Shown one piece after another: positions 9,843 through 18,963 of a stretch of DNA of 64,000 nucleotides (positions within the stretch are counted from its first letter, which is position 1; each line of letters opens with the position of its first letter). This DNA is from Sphaerisporangium fuscum. Lineage in GTDB: Bacteria; Actinomycetota; Actinomycetes; Streptosporangiales; Streptosporangiaceae. The DNA is taken from the NCBI RefSeq assembly GCF_018531465.1, contig NZ_JAHDTF010000011.1, positions 124,001-188,000 of the forward strand, given 5' to 3'. The notes below the pieces were generated by a model, which did not search any database, was not told where the DNA came from, and saw only the letters and a list, made by a program, of their open reading frames with translations. The translations under genes and the position numbers were made by a program.

Positions 9843-12458
9843 GTGATCAACGACGACGTCGATCGCCTGGTGCACAAGCTCGATCTGGACCAGAAGTCCC
9901 GGCTGGTCACCGGCGCGAGCGTGTGGCGGACCCATGCCGAGCCGGGCATCGGGCTGCGGGCCATGGTGTTCTCCGACGGCCCCGCCGGCGTGCGCGGTGA
10001 GGGCTGGGACGAGCGCGACACCTCCCTGACCCTGCCCTGCCCGACGGCGCTCGCCGCGACGTGGGACGAGGACCTCGTCGCGCGGCTCGGCGGGCTCCTC
10101 GCGGCCGAGGCGCGGCGCAAGGGCGTGGACGTCCTGCTCGCCCCGACGCTGAACCTGCACCGCTCTCCGCTCGCCGGGCGCCACTTCGAGTGCTACTCCG
10201 AGGACCCGGTGCTGGCCGGCCGGATCGGCGCGGCCCTCGTCGGCGGGGTCCAGGCGGGCGGGGTGGCCGCGACCGCCAAGCACTACGTCGCCAACGACTC
10301 CGAGACCGAACGGCTGACCCTCGACGCCCGCGTCGACGAGCGGACCCTGCGCGAGCTGTACCTGGCGCCGTTCGAGGCCGTGGTGGCGGCGGGCGTCTGG
10401 GTGGTCATGTCCGCCTACAACGCGGTGAACTCGATCACGATGTCGGAGAACCCGCTGCTCGCGACCCCGCTGAAGGACGAGTGGGGGTTCGACGGCGTGG
10501 TGGTGTCGGATTGGGGCGCCGTCCGCTCCACGGCCGCCGCGGGCCGGGCCGCGCAGGACCTCGCCATGCCGGGCCCGGACGGCCCGTGGGGGCGGGCGCT
10601 GGCCGCCGCCGTGCGCGCCGGGCAGGTGCCCGAGGCCGCGGTCGACGACAAGGTGAGACGTCTGCTCCTGCTGGCCGCCCGGGTCGGCGCGCTCGACCTC
10701 CCGGCGGACGACTCCTGGCCGCCGGTCGCCCACTGCCCCGCGCTCGGCACTTCGCCGTCGTCCCCGCGGGGACCCGCGCCGGGCAGCGAGGCCGGCGCGG
10801 GCCGCGACGAGGGTGCGGAGCCGGCGGACGGCGAGGCGCGCGCAGGTCGCGGCGGGAGGCCGGAAGCGGCGGAAGGGGCGGACGGCGAGGCCGGTCGGGA
10901 CGAGGGTGCGGAGGCGGCACGAGGGGAGGAGGCCGCGCGCACGCTGCTGCGGCGCGCCGTCGCCGCGAGCGCGGTGCTGCTGCGCAACGAGGGCGGGCTG
11001 CTGCCCCTGGACCCCGCGCGCCCGCGCCGGGTCGCGGTGCTCGGGCCCGGCGCCGCCACCCCCCGCGTCCAGGGCGGCGGCAGCGCGGGGGTGTACCCGC
11101 GGCGCACGGTCTCGCCCCTCGACGGCGTCCGCGAGGCGCTGCCCGCGACCGTGGAGGTGGTCCACGCCGCCGGCGTCGCCCGCGGCGCCGGTCCCACCGC
11201 CCTCGGCACCGGCAACGCCCGCGACCCGCGCACCGGCGAGCCCGGCCTGCTGGTGCGGCTGCTGGACGCCGCCGGGCGGGAGATCCACGCCGAACACCGC
11301 CTGACCGGCCACGTCCCGGAGCCCGCGCGCACCGTCCGCTCCAGCGCGGCGGCCGTCGAGATCCGCGCGCTCCTGCGCCCTGACGTGAGCGGCCCGTGGG
11401 AGCTGGGCGTCGCGGGCTGGGGGCGCGTCACCCTGGAGGCGGACGGCCGCGTGCTGGTCGACGAGGAGGTCGAGCGCGACACCGACGACCCGGCGACCGT
11501 GCACCTGTCCCCGCCGTACCGGACGGCACGGCTGGCGCTGGAGGCCGGCCGCGAGGTCGAACTGGTGTCCCGGCGGCGCCTGGACCCCGGGACCGGCGTG
11601 GCCTCGGCGCTGGCCGCCGACCCGCCCCGGCCGGACGAGACGGCCGGGGTGCGGGCCGCGGCCGGCCTCGCGCGCTCCGCCGACGTGGCCGTCGTCGTGG
11701 TGGGGACCGGCCCGGAAGCCGAGAGCGAGGGCGCCGACCGGACGGACCTGGACCTGCCAGGCCGCCAGGACGAGCTCGTGCGGGCGGTGGCGGCGGCGAA
11801 CCCGGCCACCGTCGTGATCGTCAACGCCGGCGGCCCCGTCGCCCTCCCGTGGCGGGATGAGGTGCCCGCCGTGCTGCTCAACTGGTTCCCCGGGCAGGAG
11901 GCGGGGCACGGCCTGGCGGACGTCCTGTTCGGGCGGGCCGAACCCGGCGGGCGGCTGCCCGTCACCTTCGCCGATCGGTCGCTGACCTCCACCGTCCCCG
12001 TGGACGGCACGCTCACCTACGCCGAGGGGCTGGACATCGGCCACCGCGCCTGGCTGCGTCAGGCGGAGCCGCCGGCGTACTGGTTCGGGCACGGGCTGGG
12101 CTACACGACCTGGGCGTACGAGGAGCTGTCCGTGCCCGCCGAGGCCGCCCCAGGCCTGCCCGTGACGGTCCGCGTGCGGCTGCGCAACACCGGCGCGCGG
12201 CCGGGACGCGAGGTCGTCCAGGTGTATCTCGCCCGGCCGGGGTCGGCGGTCGCGCGCCCTGCGCGCTGGCTGGCGGGCTACACCCTGGCCGGCGCGCGGC
12301 CCGGTGAGACGGCCGAGGCCGAACTGCGGCTCCCGGCGCGGGCCTTCCAGCACTGGGACACCGAGCGCGGCGCCTGGCGCACGGAGGCCGGACGCTTCAC
12401 CGTCCTCGCCGGCCGCTCGTCCGCCGAGCTTCCGCTCTCGGCCGCGATCCGGGTGTGA
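9843..12458 (+). CDS. GH3 beta-glucosidase with PA14-like insert
   Basis: 871 residues from a GTG preceded by AAGGGA at 6-nt spacing; an in-frame ATG at 9828 is the alternative. It has no signal peptide, so it is cytoplasmic. An N-terminal GH3 TIM barrel (about 10-295) carries AKHYVAND and VVSDWG, with D223 as nucleophile. A C-terminal alpha/beta sandwich (about 365-455 and 590-700) contains a PA14-like insert (about 456-575). The enzyme ends in a fibronectin-III-like domain. The 64-residue stretch about 301-364 is low complexity (G/E/A/R) with repeated GRDEGAE and ADGEA units, unusual between GH3 domains. It likely finishes imported oligosaccharides made by the secreted enzymes. Confidence 0.9.
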   Translation: MINDDVDRLVHKLDLDQKSRLVTGASVWRTHAEPGIGLRAMVFSDGPAGVRGEGWDERDTSLTLPCPTALAATWDEDLVARLGGLLAAEARRKGVDVLLAPTLNLHRSPLAGRHFECYSEDPVLAGRIGAALVGGVQAGGVAATAKHYVANDSETERLTLDARVDERTLRELYLAPFEAVVAAGVWVVMSAYNAVNSITMSENPLLATPLKDEWGFDGVVVSDWGAVRSTAAAGRAAQDLAMPGPDGPWGRALAAAVRAGQVPEAAVDDKVRRLLLLAARVGALDLPADDSWPPVAHCPALGTSPSSPRGPAPGSEAGAGRDEGAEPADGEARAGRGGRPEAAEGADGEAGRDEGAEAARGEEAARTLLRRAVAASAVLLRNEGGLLPLDPARPRRVAVLGPGAATPRVQGGGSAGVYPRRTVSPLDGVREALPATVEVVHAAGVARGAGPTALGTGNARDPRTGEPGLLVRLLDAAGREIHAEHRLTGHVPEPARTVRSSAAAVEIRALLRPDVSGPWELGVAGWGRVTLEADGRVLVDEEVERDTDDPATVHLSPPYRTARLALEAGREVELVSRRRLDPGTGVASALAADPPRPDETAGVRAAAGLARSADVAVVVVGTGPEAESEGADRTDLDLPGRQDELVRAVAAANPATVVIVNAGGPVALPWRDEVPAVLLNWFPGQEAGHGLADVLFGRAEPGGRLPVTFADRSLTSTVPVDGTLTYAEGLDIGHRAWLRQAEPPAYWFGHGLGYTTWAYEELSVPAEAAPGLPVTVRVRLRNTGARPGREVVQVYLARPGSAVARPARWLAGYTLAGARPGETAEAELRLPARAFQHWDTERGAWRTEAGRFTVLAGRSSAELPLSAAIRV

Positions 12459-12466
12459 GGCGCCTT

Positions 12467-12480
12467 GGAGAGCGCTCTCC
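12467..12480. promoter_or_regulatory. LacI-family operator 3 (GGAGAGCGCTCTCC)
   Basis: The third exact copy of the palindrome, 8 bp after the GH3 stop and 23 bp before the lacI-family ATG, followed by CTGCTATAAAGG, whose TATAAA can serve as a -10. This indicates autoregulation. Confidence 0.88.
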
Positions 12481-12503
12481 CTTTCTCTGCTATAAAGGCC
12501 CCC

Positions 12504-13547
12504 ATGAGCCCCCACCTCCGGCCGGCGTCGGAATCCCTCCCCACCCTGGAGGACGTGGCCCGCGCGGCGGGCGTGTCGCGCGCCACGGTGTCCCGTGTGA
12601 TCAACGGCGTCCGCAACGTCGACCCCGCCATCCAGGAGGCCGTCAGGCGCGCCGTGGAGGAGACCGGGTACGTGCCGAACCGCGCGGCCCGCTCCCTCGT
12701 CACCCGGCGCACCGGCGCGATCGCGCTGGTGGTGTCGGGCGCGGGGGACGAGTCGGGGCTCTCGAACATCCTGACCGACCCGTTCTTCGGCCGGGTGGCC
12801 GCCGGGATCGTCTCCTTTCTCCGCCCCCGAGGCGTCCACCCGCTGCTGATGTTCGCCGAGACCGCCGAGAGCCAGGCGCAGGTGCTCACCTCGCTCCGGC
12901 AGGGCAACGCCGACGGGGCCGTGCTGGTCTCCACCCACGCCGACGACCCGCTCCCCGCGCTGCTGGTCGAGGCGGGCCTGCCGGCCGTCCTGTTCGCCAA
13001 GCCCGCGCGGCCGATCCCCATCAGCTACGTCGACCTCGACCACCGGGCCGGCGCCAAGCTCGCCGCCGACCACCTCCTGGCGCGGGACCGCCGCCGCATC
13101 GTCACGATCTCCGGCCCTCTCGACGTGCCCGCCGGTCAGGACCGTCTGGCCGGCTTCCGCGACGCGCTGGCCGCGCACGGCCGCGCCTACGTCCCCTGCG
13201 CGGAGGGCGGGTTCACCTACGACAGCGGGGAGGCCGCCATGGAGCGGCTCCTGGCCGAGCATCCCGACCTCGACGGCGTCTTCGTGGCCAACGACCTCAT
13301 GGCCCAGGGGGCCCTCCCGGTGCTGCGGCAGCACGGCCGGCGGGTCCCGGAGGACGTCGCGGTCGTCGGCTTCGACGACAGCAGCGCGGCCACCGCCTGC
13401 CGGCCGCCGCTCACCACGGTCCGGCATCCCGTGGAGGACATGGCCGCCGAGATGGCCCGCCTGCTCCTCGACCACGTCGAGCGGCCGGGCCTGCCCCCCA
13501 CCTCAGTGATCTTCGACCCTGCCCTCGTCGTCCGTCAGTCCACCTGA
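12504..13547 (+). CDS. LacI-family transcriptional repressor of the glucan locus
   Basis: 347 residues. The N-terminal LacI HTH and hinge occupy about 14-68 (LEDVARAAGVSRATVSRVIN, then GYVPNRAARSL). The sugar-binding PBP1-like domain follows at about 70-345, ending with the usual DVAVVGFDDSS and PPLTTVRHPVEDM. The ATG at 12504 is preferred because an upstream in-frame ATG would start inside the operator. Three identical operators (before itself, before the DUF1996 gene and before the two-module enzyme) make the regulon unusually clear. The inducer is probably a small oligosaccharide. The 3' end overlaps the converging glucosidase gene by 13 bp. Confidence 0.93.
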   Translation: MSPHLRPASESLPTLEDVARAAGVSRATVSRVINGVRNVDPAIQEAVRRAVEETGYVPNRAARSLVTRRTGAIALVVSGAGDESGLSNILTDPFFGRVAAGIVSFLRPRGVHPLLMFAETAESQAQVLTSLRQGNADGAVLVSTHADDPLPALLVEAGLPAVLFAKPARPIPISYVDLDHRAGAKLAADHLLARDRRRIVTISGPLDVPAGQDRLAGFRDALAAHGRAYVPCAEGGFTYDSGEAAMERLLAEHPDLDGVFVANDLMAQGALPVLRQHGRRVPEDVAVVGFDDSSAATACRPPLTTVRHPVEDMAAEMARLLLDHVERPGLPPTSVIFDPALVVRQST

Positions 13548-15133
13548 GCCTCGTCGTCGCCGGCCATGGCCGCGAGGTCGAGGAAGAGGGCGGACGACCA
13601 GCCGAAGCCCGACGTCGCGCGCTTCGCCCGGGCCCCGGTGAGCGGGTTCCAGTACTCGTACAGGCCGCCGCCGTCGCGCACCATGGCCAGCGTCCGCTCG
13701 GCCAGCTCGGCGGCCACGACCGGGAAACCGGAGCGGCGCAGGCCGTCGACGAGCAGGTGGTTGACGTTCAGCCAGACCGGGCCGCGCCACATGGCGTCCG
13801 GGTCGAAGTCGGGATCGTCGAACGCCACGCTCGGCACCGGCCCCTCGCCCCAGAAGCTCGGCGAGAGCAGCTGCGCCACCAGGGCGACCGCGACCGGCCG
13901 GGGCAGCCTGCCGGTCAGCAGTGGCATCAGGTCGAGAGGGGTTCGCGTGGCCGACACCGTCCGCGGGCCCTCGGCGCGGCCGACCAGGGTGACGAAGCGG
14001 GAGCCGTTCCAGCGCCGGCGGACCAGCAGGTCGGTGTGCGCCTGGGCGTGGCCCCGCCACCGCTCGGCGTCCTCCGCGCGCCCGAGGGCGTCCGCGATGT
14101 CGGCCAGCCGGTCGTACTGCACCGCCAGGTAGGAGTTGAGGTCGGGGGGCTCGGCGCGGGGGCCGCGGTCCCAGATGGGGCTGTCGTCCAGTCCCGAGGA
14201 GTAGGGGTGCAGGTACTCCGCGAGCCCGTCGCCGTCGGGGTCGGAGTGGGTGAGCCACCAGCTCTGCGCGCGGACCAGCGGCTCGTACACCTCCGCCAGG
14301 AAGCCGGGGTCCGGCGCGGCCCGGTGCACCTTCCACACCGCCCACGCGGTCACCGGCGGCTTGGTGACCGGGACGACGCCGCCGACGATCGCCCCGTCCG
14401 TCGCGCCGCCGACGTGCTGCGCGAGCCGCATGTGGTCCGATCTCGGGAGATCGGTGGTCTCGGCGAGCACGCCGCGGTCGTGGATCACGTCGGGCAGCAG
14501 GCCGTCGGGGAGCTGGTGGTCGAGCAGGATGCGGATCTGCTCCCGGGCGAGTTCGGGGGCGCCGTGCCGGAGCCCGACGGCGTGGAAGCAGGCGTCCCAG
14601 TTCCAGAAGCCGACATATCCGTACTTCGAGGGGATGAGCGCCTCGCGTCCCTGGATGGTCACCAGGTTGACGGCGAGCGTCCACCACGCCTGCTCGGCCC
14701 GCTCCCGCAGGTCGGCCCGCACCGCCGGCATGCGGGCGAACCACGCCGCCCACCTCTCGGCGGCCCGGGCGAGCACGGCGGCGGGGTCGTACGATCCGTC
14801 GCCGACGAGCGTGAGGCAGTCGCCGGCGTCCGCGCCGCCGCCGTCCCAGACCGCCCGCAGGCCCGCGAGGCCCGGCGCGCCGGTGAGCACGAGCGTCTCG
14901 GCGTCGGCGAACGCCAGGCACGGGCCGCCCTCGAACTCCACCCGGTCGGGCAGCGCCCGGCGGACCGAAAGCGGGCGGTCGCCGGACACCAGGCGCAGCC
15001 CGGTGAGCACGGTGGTGGCGGCGAGCGGGGTCTCGTACTCCGCCCGCGCCACCTGGAGCGCGCCGTCCTCGGCGAGGGTCACCAGCAGGCGGGAGCCCCG
15101 GTCGGTGAAGGGCATCTCGCGCAGGTCGAGCAT
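13535..15133 (-). CDS. GH63/MGH-like (alpha/alpha)6-barrel glucosidase
   Basis: 532 residues, no signal peptide. It resembles the glucosidase/mannosylglycerate-hydrolase group of (alpha/alpha)6 barrels. SKYGYVGFWNWDACFHAVGL (about 175-194) holds the general-acid Asp region. Later markers are MWRGPVWLNVNHLL (about 447) and GLYEYWNPLTG (about 500), with the base-like Glu. Residues 1-130 are a beta-rich N-terminal domain. It is the last gene of the long minus-strand operon, one base after the second permease, so it probably hydrolyses the sugar carried by that transporter. Exact linkage specificity cannot be told from sequence alone. Confidence 0.8.
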   Translation of the reverse strand: MLDLREMPFTDRGSRLLVTLAEDGALQVARAEYETPLAATTVLTGLRLVSGDRPLSVRRALPDRVEFEGGPCLAFADAETLVLTGAPGLAGLRAVWDGGGADAGDCLTLVGDGSYDPAAVLARAAERWAAWFARMPAVRADLRERAEQAWWTLAVNLVTIQGREALIPSKYGYVGFWNWDACFHAVGLRHGAPELAREQIRILLDHQLPDGLLPDVIHDRGVLAETTDLPRSDHMRLAQHVGGATDGAIVGGVVPVTKPPVTAWAVWKVHRAAPDPGFLAEVYEPLVRAQSWWLTHSDPDGDGLAEYLHPYSSGLDDSPIWDRGPRAEPPDLNSYLAVQYDRLADIADALGRAEDAERWRGHAQAHTDLLVRRRWNGSRFVTLVGRAEGPRTVSATRTPLDLMPLLTGRLPRPVAVALVAQLLSPSFWGEGPVPSVAFDDPDFDPDAMWRGPVWLNVNHLLVDGLRRSGFPVVAAELAERTLAMVRDGGGLYEYWNPLTGARAKRATSGFGWSSALFLDLAAMAGDDEAQVD

Positions 15134-15134
15134 G

Positions 15135-15956
15135 TCAGCGTCCTCCCAGGCCGGAGGCGGCCATCGAGTTGATGATCTTCCGCTGGCCGATGAGGAACGC
15201 GATCAGCGTGGGCACCACGCAGACCGCCGAGGCGGCGAGCACCAGGCCGTAGTCGACGGCCTGGTGCTCGCCGGCGAACTGGCTGAGCAGCAGCGGCAGC
15301 GTCGCCATCTCCGGCGAGTTCAGGAAGATCAGCGGGAAGAAGTAGGAGTTCCAGGAGGTGAGGAAGACGATGATGCCGAGCGCGCCCAGGCCGGGCCTGA
15401 TGTTGGGCAGCACGATCCGCCAGAAGATCGTCCACCGCCCGGCGCCGTCGATCCTGGCCGCCTCCTCCAGCTCGACGGGCACCGCCCGGATGAACTGGCG
15501 CAGCAGGAACACCGCGAAGGGGTTGGCGATGGTGGGCACGATCAGCGACAGATGCGAGTCGATCCAGCCGAACGACGACAGCATCAGGTAGAGCGGCACG
15601 ACCGTCACCTGCGTCGGCACCATCTGCGTGGCCAAGAACAGCACGAACAGCGCGCCCGACCCCCGGAATCTGATCCGGGCGAAGGCGTAGGCCGCCATGG
15701 CGGAGGTCAGCAGCGTGAGCGCCACGTTCACCACGGCGATGTAGAGGCTGTTCCAGTACGCCCGGCCGAACGGCATCTTGGCCAGCGCGTCCGGGTAGTT
15801 CTGCGGACGCCAGGGATTGGGCAGCCACGCGAGGGGGTCGTTCAGCATCTGGTGCAGGCCCTTGAAGGAGGTGAGCAGCATCCAGACGAACGGGAAGAGC
15901 ATCAGCAGCCCGCCGGCGGCCAGCGCGGCGTGCAGAGCAGCCTGACGCAGTCGCAT
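15135..15956 (-). CDS. Carbohydrate ABC transporter permease (MalG-type)
   Basis: 273 residues with six predicted membrane helices. The cytoplasmic EAA loop reads EEAARIDGAGRWTIFWRIVLP at about 172-192, which docks the shared ATPase. CUT1 family. No ATP-binding subunit is encoded in the operon, as is usual in actinomycetes where one MsiK-type ATPase serves many CUT1 importers. It is followed at once by the glucosidase gene and lies 9 bp after the other permease. Confidence 0.92.
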   Translation of the reverse strand: MRLRQAALHAALAAGGLLMLFPFVWMLLTSFKGLHQMLNDPLAWLPNPWRPQNYPDALAKMPFGRAYWNSLYIAVVNVALTLLTSAMAAYAFARIRFRGSGALFVLFLATQMVPTQVTVVPLYLMLSSFGWIDSHLSLIVPTIANPFAVFLLRQFIRAVPVELEEAARIDGAGRWTIFWRIVLPNIRPGLGALGIIVFLTSWNSYFFPLIFLNSPEMATLPLLLSQFAGEHQAVDYGLVLAASAVCVVPTLIAFLIGQRKIINSMAASGLGGR

Positions 15957-15965
15957 CGAGGCTCC

Positions 15966-16892
15966 CTAGGAGTCGTAGTGGACGAGGCGCTTCTGCGCCG
16001 CGAACTGGACGAGGGTGACCAGCAGCGTCAGCACGAGAAGGATGAGCGCCGCGGCGCTGCTCATGCCGAACTGGAAGTCCTTGAAGCCGAGCTTGTAGAC
16101 CTGGTAGACGATCGTCTGCGCGCCCACGTTGTCCTTCGGGTCGAGCAGCACGTAGATCTGGTCGAACGCCTGGAACGAGCTGATCACCGCGACCACCGTC
16201 GAGAAGAAGATCGTCGGGGACAGCAGCGGCAGCGTCACCGAGCGGAACGTCCGCCAGGCGCCGGCGCCGTCGATGCGCGCGGCCTCCAGGATCTGCGGCG
16301 GGATCGTCTGGAGGCCGGCGAGGAAGATGACGACGTTCAGCCCGAGCGACGACCAGATCGTCACCACCGCGATGGCCACGATCACCCAGCCGGGGTCGCC
16401 GAGCCAGTCGGGCCCGCTGACGCCGAACCACCGCCGCAGCGACGCGTTCAGCACGCCGTTGTCGTCGTCGGCCAGGATGATCTGCCACATCAGCGCCACC
16501 GCGACCGAACTGGTCACCACGGGCAGGAAGTACAGCACGCGGTAGACGTCGCTGCCCTTGATGTTGTTGAGCGCCACCGCGATCGCCAGCGCCAGCCCGA
16601 GGCCGATCGGCACGGTCAGCAGGGCCAGCTTCACGGTGTTCCACACCGCCCGCAGGAAGCCCGGGTCGGTGAGCTGGGCGGCGAAGTTGCCGAAGCCGAC
16701 CCAGGTCTTCTGGCCGAAGCCGTCCCACTGCACCATCGCCAGCACGACGGCGAAGCCCAGCGGGACGACCAGGAAGACGACCAGGGCGGCCAGCTGCGGG
16801 GCGAGGAAGAAGGCGGCCCACCAGCCGTCGCGGGTGCGCACCCGCCGAGGGGCCGGTACCGCGCGGGGGGAGACGTCGGCGATCGTGGCCAC
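15966..16892 (-). CDS. Carbohydrate ABC transporter permease (MalF-type)
   Basis: 308 residues with a GTG start. A short basic N-terminal tail precedes six membrane helices. The EAA motif is EAARIDGAGAWRTFRSVTLPLL at about 205-226. It starts 2 bp after the stop of the binding-protein gene, so translation is probably coupled. It pairs with the MalG-type permease as the membrane channel of a CUT1 importer. Confidence 0.92.
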   Translation of the reverse strand: MATIADVSPRAVPAPRRVRTRDGWWAAFFLAPQLAALVVFLVVPLGFAVVLAMVQWDGFGQKTWVGFGNFAAQLTDPGFLRAVWNTVKLALLTVPIGLGLALAIAVALNNIKGSDVYRVLYFLPVVTSSVAVALMWQIILADDDNGVLNASLRRWFGVSGPDWLGDPGWVIVAIAVVTIWSSLGLNVVIFLAGLQTIPPQILEAARIDGAGAWRTFRSVTLPLLSPTIFFSTVVAVISSFQAFDQIYVLLDPKDNVGAQTIVYQVYKLGFKDFQFGMSSAAALILLVLTLLVTLVQFAAQKRLVHYDS

Positions 16893-16894
16893 GG

Positions 16895-18175
16895 TTATCC
16901 CATCTTGCTCTCGACGACCTTGCGCAGCTCGGCCATGCCCTGGTCGAACGGCACCTGCCCGCCCCAGACCTTCAGCAGCTCGTCGTTGATCGCCGCGGTG
17001 AGGCCCGGGACGCCGACCTCCTCGGGGTAGTTGGCGAAGCCCGTGTCACGGACGTCGATGAAGGTCTGCGCGTGCGCCGGGTAGCCGTCCAGCACGACCT
17101 GCTCGGCGCCCTTGATCGACGGCACCGCGCCGCCCTCCTTCAGGCGCAGTGCCTGGCCCTCCTTGCTGACGAATTCCGTCAGGAAGGTGAAGGCCTCCTT
17201 GGGGTGCGCGGTGTCCTTGTTGATCGACAGGTACGACGCGGCGACCGCGCCGGGCATCGGCTTGCCGTCGGGGGAGGGGAAGGGGACGATGTCGTAGTCG
17301 TCCTGCTCGCCGCCCTTCTTGATCGTGTCGATCATCCAGCGCCCGCCGGCGTAGAAGCCCACCTTGTGCTTGAGGAACTGCGTGTCGGCGCCGTTGCTGG
17401 CGGGCAGCAGGTCCGCCGACAGGAACGTCTTGTCCTGGTACCCCTTGGCGAGGGTCTGCAGGGCCTTCTGCGAGTTCGGGTCGGTGGTCGCGACGAACTT
17501 CCCGCCGTCCCACACCTTGCCGCCGAACCCGCCGATGACGCTGTAGGTCGAGCCGTACCAGTTCCAGAAGATCGAGCCCGCCTTGCCCGCCTTCTTCAGC
17601 GCGGCGTTCATCTCCAGGTACTTCGTCATGGTCCACTGACCGGCCTCGTTCAGCGCGGCCGGGTCCTCGGTGACGCCGGCGTCCTTGAGCGCCTTCTTGT
17701 CGAACCACAACACCTCGGGGTTGGTGTCGTTGGGGACGCCGTAGATCTGCCCGTCCTTCTTGGCCCCGCCGTACACCCCCTCGAAGAAGTCCTCCGGCCT
17801 GCTCTTGGAGTCGGGGCCGGCCAGCAGGGTGTTGAGCGGCTGGAGCACGCCGGCCGAGACGAACTTGCCGACGTTGTCGTCGCCGACGAAGAAGACGTCG
17901 GGCGCGGTCTTGCTGGTGAGCTGGGTGAGCAGCTTGGGGTGGTAGTCGGCGTACTTGGGCACCGACTCCAGCTTGAGCTTGATGTTCGGGTGGCGCTTCT
18001 CGAAGTCGTCGGTGAACGCCTGGAAGTGCTTGATGTCGTCGGCGGAGCCCCAGGTGGACCACCGCAGCAGGACCTGCCCGCCGGCGGCGCCTCCCGAGCC
18101 GGACGCTCCGGGGCCGCTGCACGCGGCCGTGGCCGCCACCATCATCAGAGCCGCTATGGCTGTGGCACGCTTCAC
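16895..18175 (-). CDS. CUT1 extracellular sugar-binding lipoprotein
   Basis: 426 residues from a GTG preceded by AAGGAGAGACGC. A lipoprotein signal (VAATAAC, Cys near residue 19) is followed by a Gly/Ser-rich linker and a SBP_bac_1 fold. Typical features are LLRWSTWG near the start, DVFFVGDDN, and a KVGFYAGGRWMID block around residue 275. It lies 41 bp downstream of the SDR gene, so it may be read from the GH42 promoter and possibly also from its own. It captures the oligosaccharide for the two downstream permeases; the ligand is unknown. Confidence 0.92.
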   Translation of the reverse strand: MKRATAIAALMMVAATAACSGPGASGSGGAAGGQVLLRWSTWGSADDIKHFQAFTDDFEKRHPNIKLKLESVPKYADYHPKLLTQLTSKTAPDVFFVGDDNVGKFVSAGVLQPLNTLLAGPDSKSRPEDFFEGVYGGAKKDGQIYGVPNDTNPEVLWFDKKALKDAGVTEDPAALNEAGQWTMTKYLEMNAALKKAGKAGSIFWNWYGSTYSVIGGFGGKVWDGGKFVATTDPNSQKALQTLAKGYQDKTFLSADLLPASNGADTQFLKHKVGFYAGGRWMIDTIKKGGEQDDYDIVPFPSPDGKPMPGAVAASYLSINKDTAHPKEAFTFLTEFVSKEGQALRLKEGGAVPSIKGAEQVVLDGYPAHAQTFIDVRDTGFANYPEEVGVPGLTAAINDELLKVWGGQVPFDQGMAELRKVVESKMG

Positions 18176-18216
18176 GCGTCTCTCCTTGCGAAATGGGGGG
18201 TGTGTGGGGGTGGCGC

Positions 18217-18963
18217 TCAGGCCAGGCCGCCGCCGTCCACGACGAGGGCGGAACCGGTGACGTAGGAGGAGGCGTCGCTCGCCAGGAAGAGCACGGCCTG
18301 CGCGATCTCCTCGGGGGTGCCGGCGCGGCCCATCGGCCGGTCGGCCGCGTCGGCGGCGAACGCCGCCCAGTCCTCCCCGAGCTGGCGGGCCTCGTCCCGC
18401 AGCATCGGGGTGTCGGTGTCGCCGGGGTTGACGGAGTTCACGCGGATCCCCGCCGCGGCGTGGTCGATGGCCAGGGCCCGCGTCATGTTGACGACGGCGG
18501 CCTTGGAGGCGCAGTACGACAGCGCGTTGCCGCCGCCCTTCAGGCCCCACCCCGACCCGGTGTTGACGATCGACCCGCCGCCGGTCATGGCGGGGATCGC
18601 GTACTTGCACATGAGGAAGACCGAGCGGACGTTCACCGCCATGACCCGGTCCCAGTCCTCGACGCCGAGATCCAGTGCGGTGCTGCGGCGGATGATCCCG
18701 GCGTTGTTGAACAGCACGTTCAGCCCGCCGAACCGTTCGACGGCGGTGCGCACGACGTTCTCGCAGTCGTCCGGCGAGGACACGTCGGCCCGTACGGCGA
18801 GCGCCGCCGCGCCGATCCGCGCGGCCGTCGCCTCGGCGCCGTCGCCGTCGAGGTCGGCCACCACGACCTTGGCGCCCTCGGCCGCGAACAGCAGCGCCGT
18901 GGCCCTCCCGATGCCCGACGCGCCGCCGGTGACGATCGCGACCTTGCCCTCCAGGGCGTTCAT
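18217..18963 (-). CDS. Short-chain dehydrogenase/reductase (classical SDR)
   Basis: 248 residues. The NAD(P)-binding TGGASGIG lies at 12-19 and the acidic DLDG at about 37-40 favours NAD. NNAG is at about 88, the catalytic Ser region at about 137, and YxxxK (YCASK) at about 150. The C-terminal PGDTDTPM and DGGG ending are typical of polyol or hydroxy-acid SDRs. Its ATG overlaps the stop of the kinase-like gene by 4 bp, so it is translationally coupled. A sugar- or polyol-derived alcohol as substrate is inference from the operon. Confidence 0.9.
   Translation of the reverse strand: MNALEGKVAIVTGGASGIGRATALLFAAEGAKVVVADLDGDGAEATAARIGAAALAVRADVSSPDDCENVVRTAVERFGGLNVLFNNAGIIRRSTALDLGVEDWDRVMAVNVRSVFLMCKYAIPAMTGGGSIVNTGSGWGLKGGGNALSYCASKAAVVNMTRALAIDHAAAGIRVNSVNPGDTDTPMLRDEARQLGEDWAAFAADAADRPMGRAGTPEEIAQAVLFLASDASSYVTGSALVVDGGGLA

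Noticed and set aside
9117..13475. Long minus-strand frame opposite the GH3 and LacI genes
   Set aside because: It is antisense to two well-supported genes and has no domain or plausible start; typical GC-rich antisense openness.
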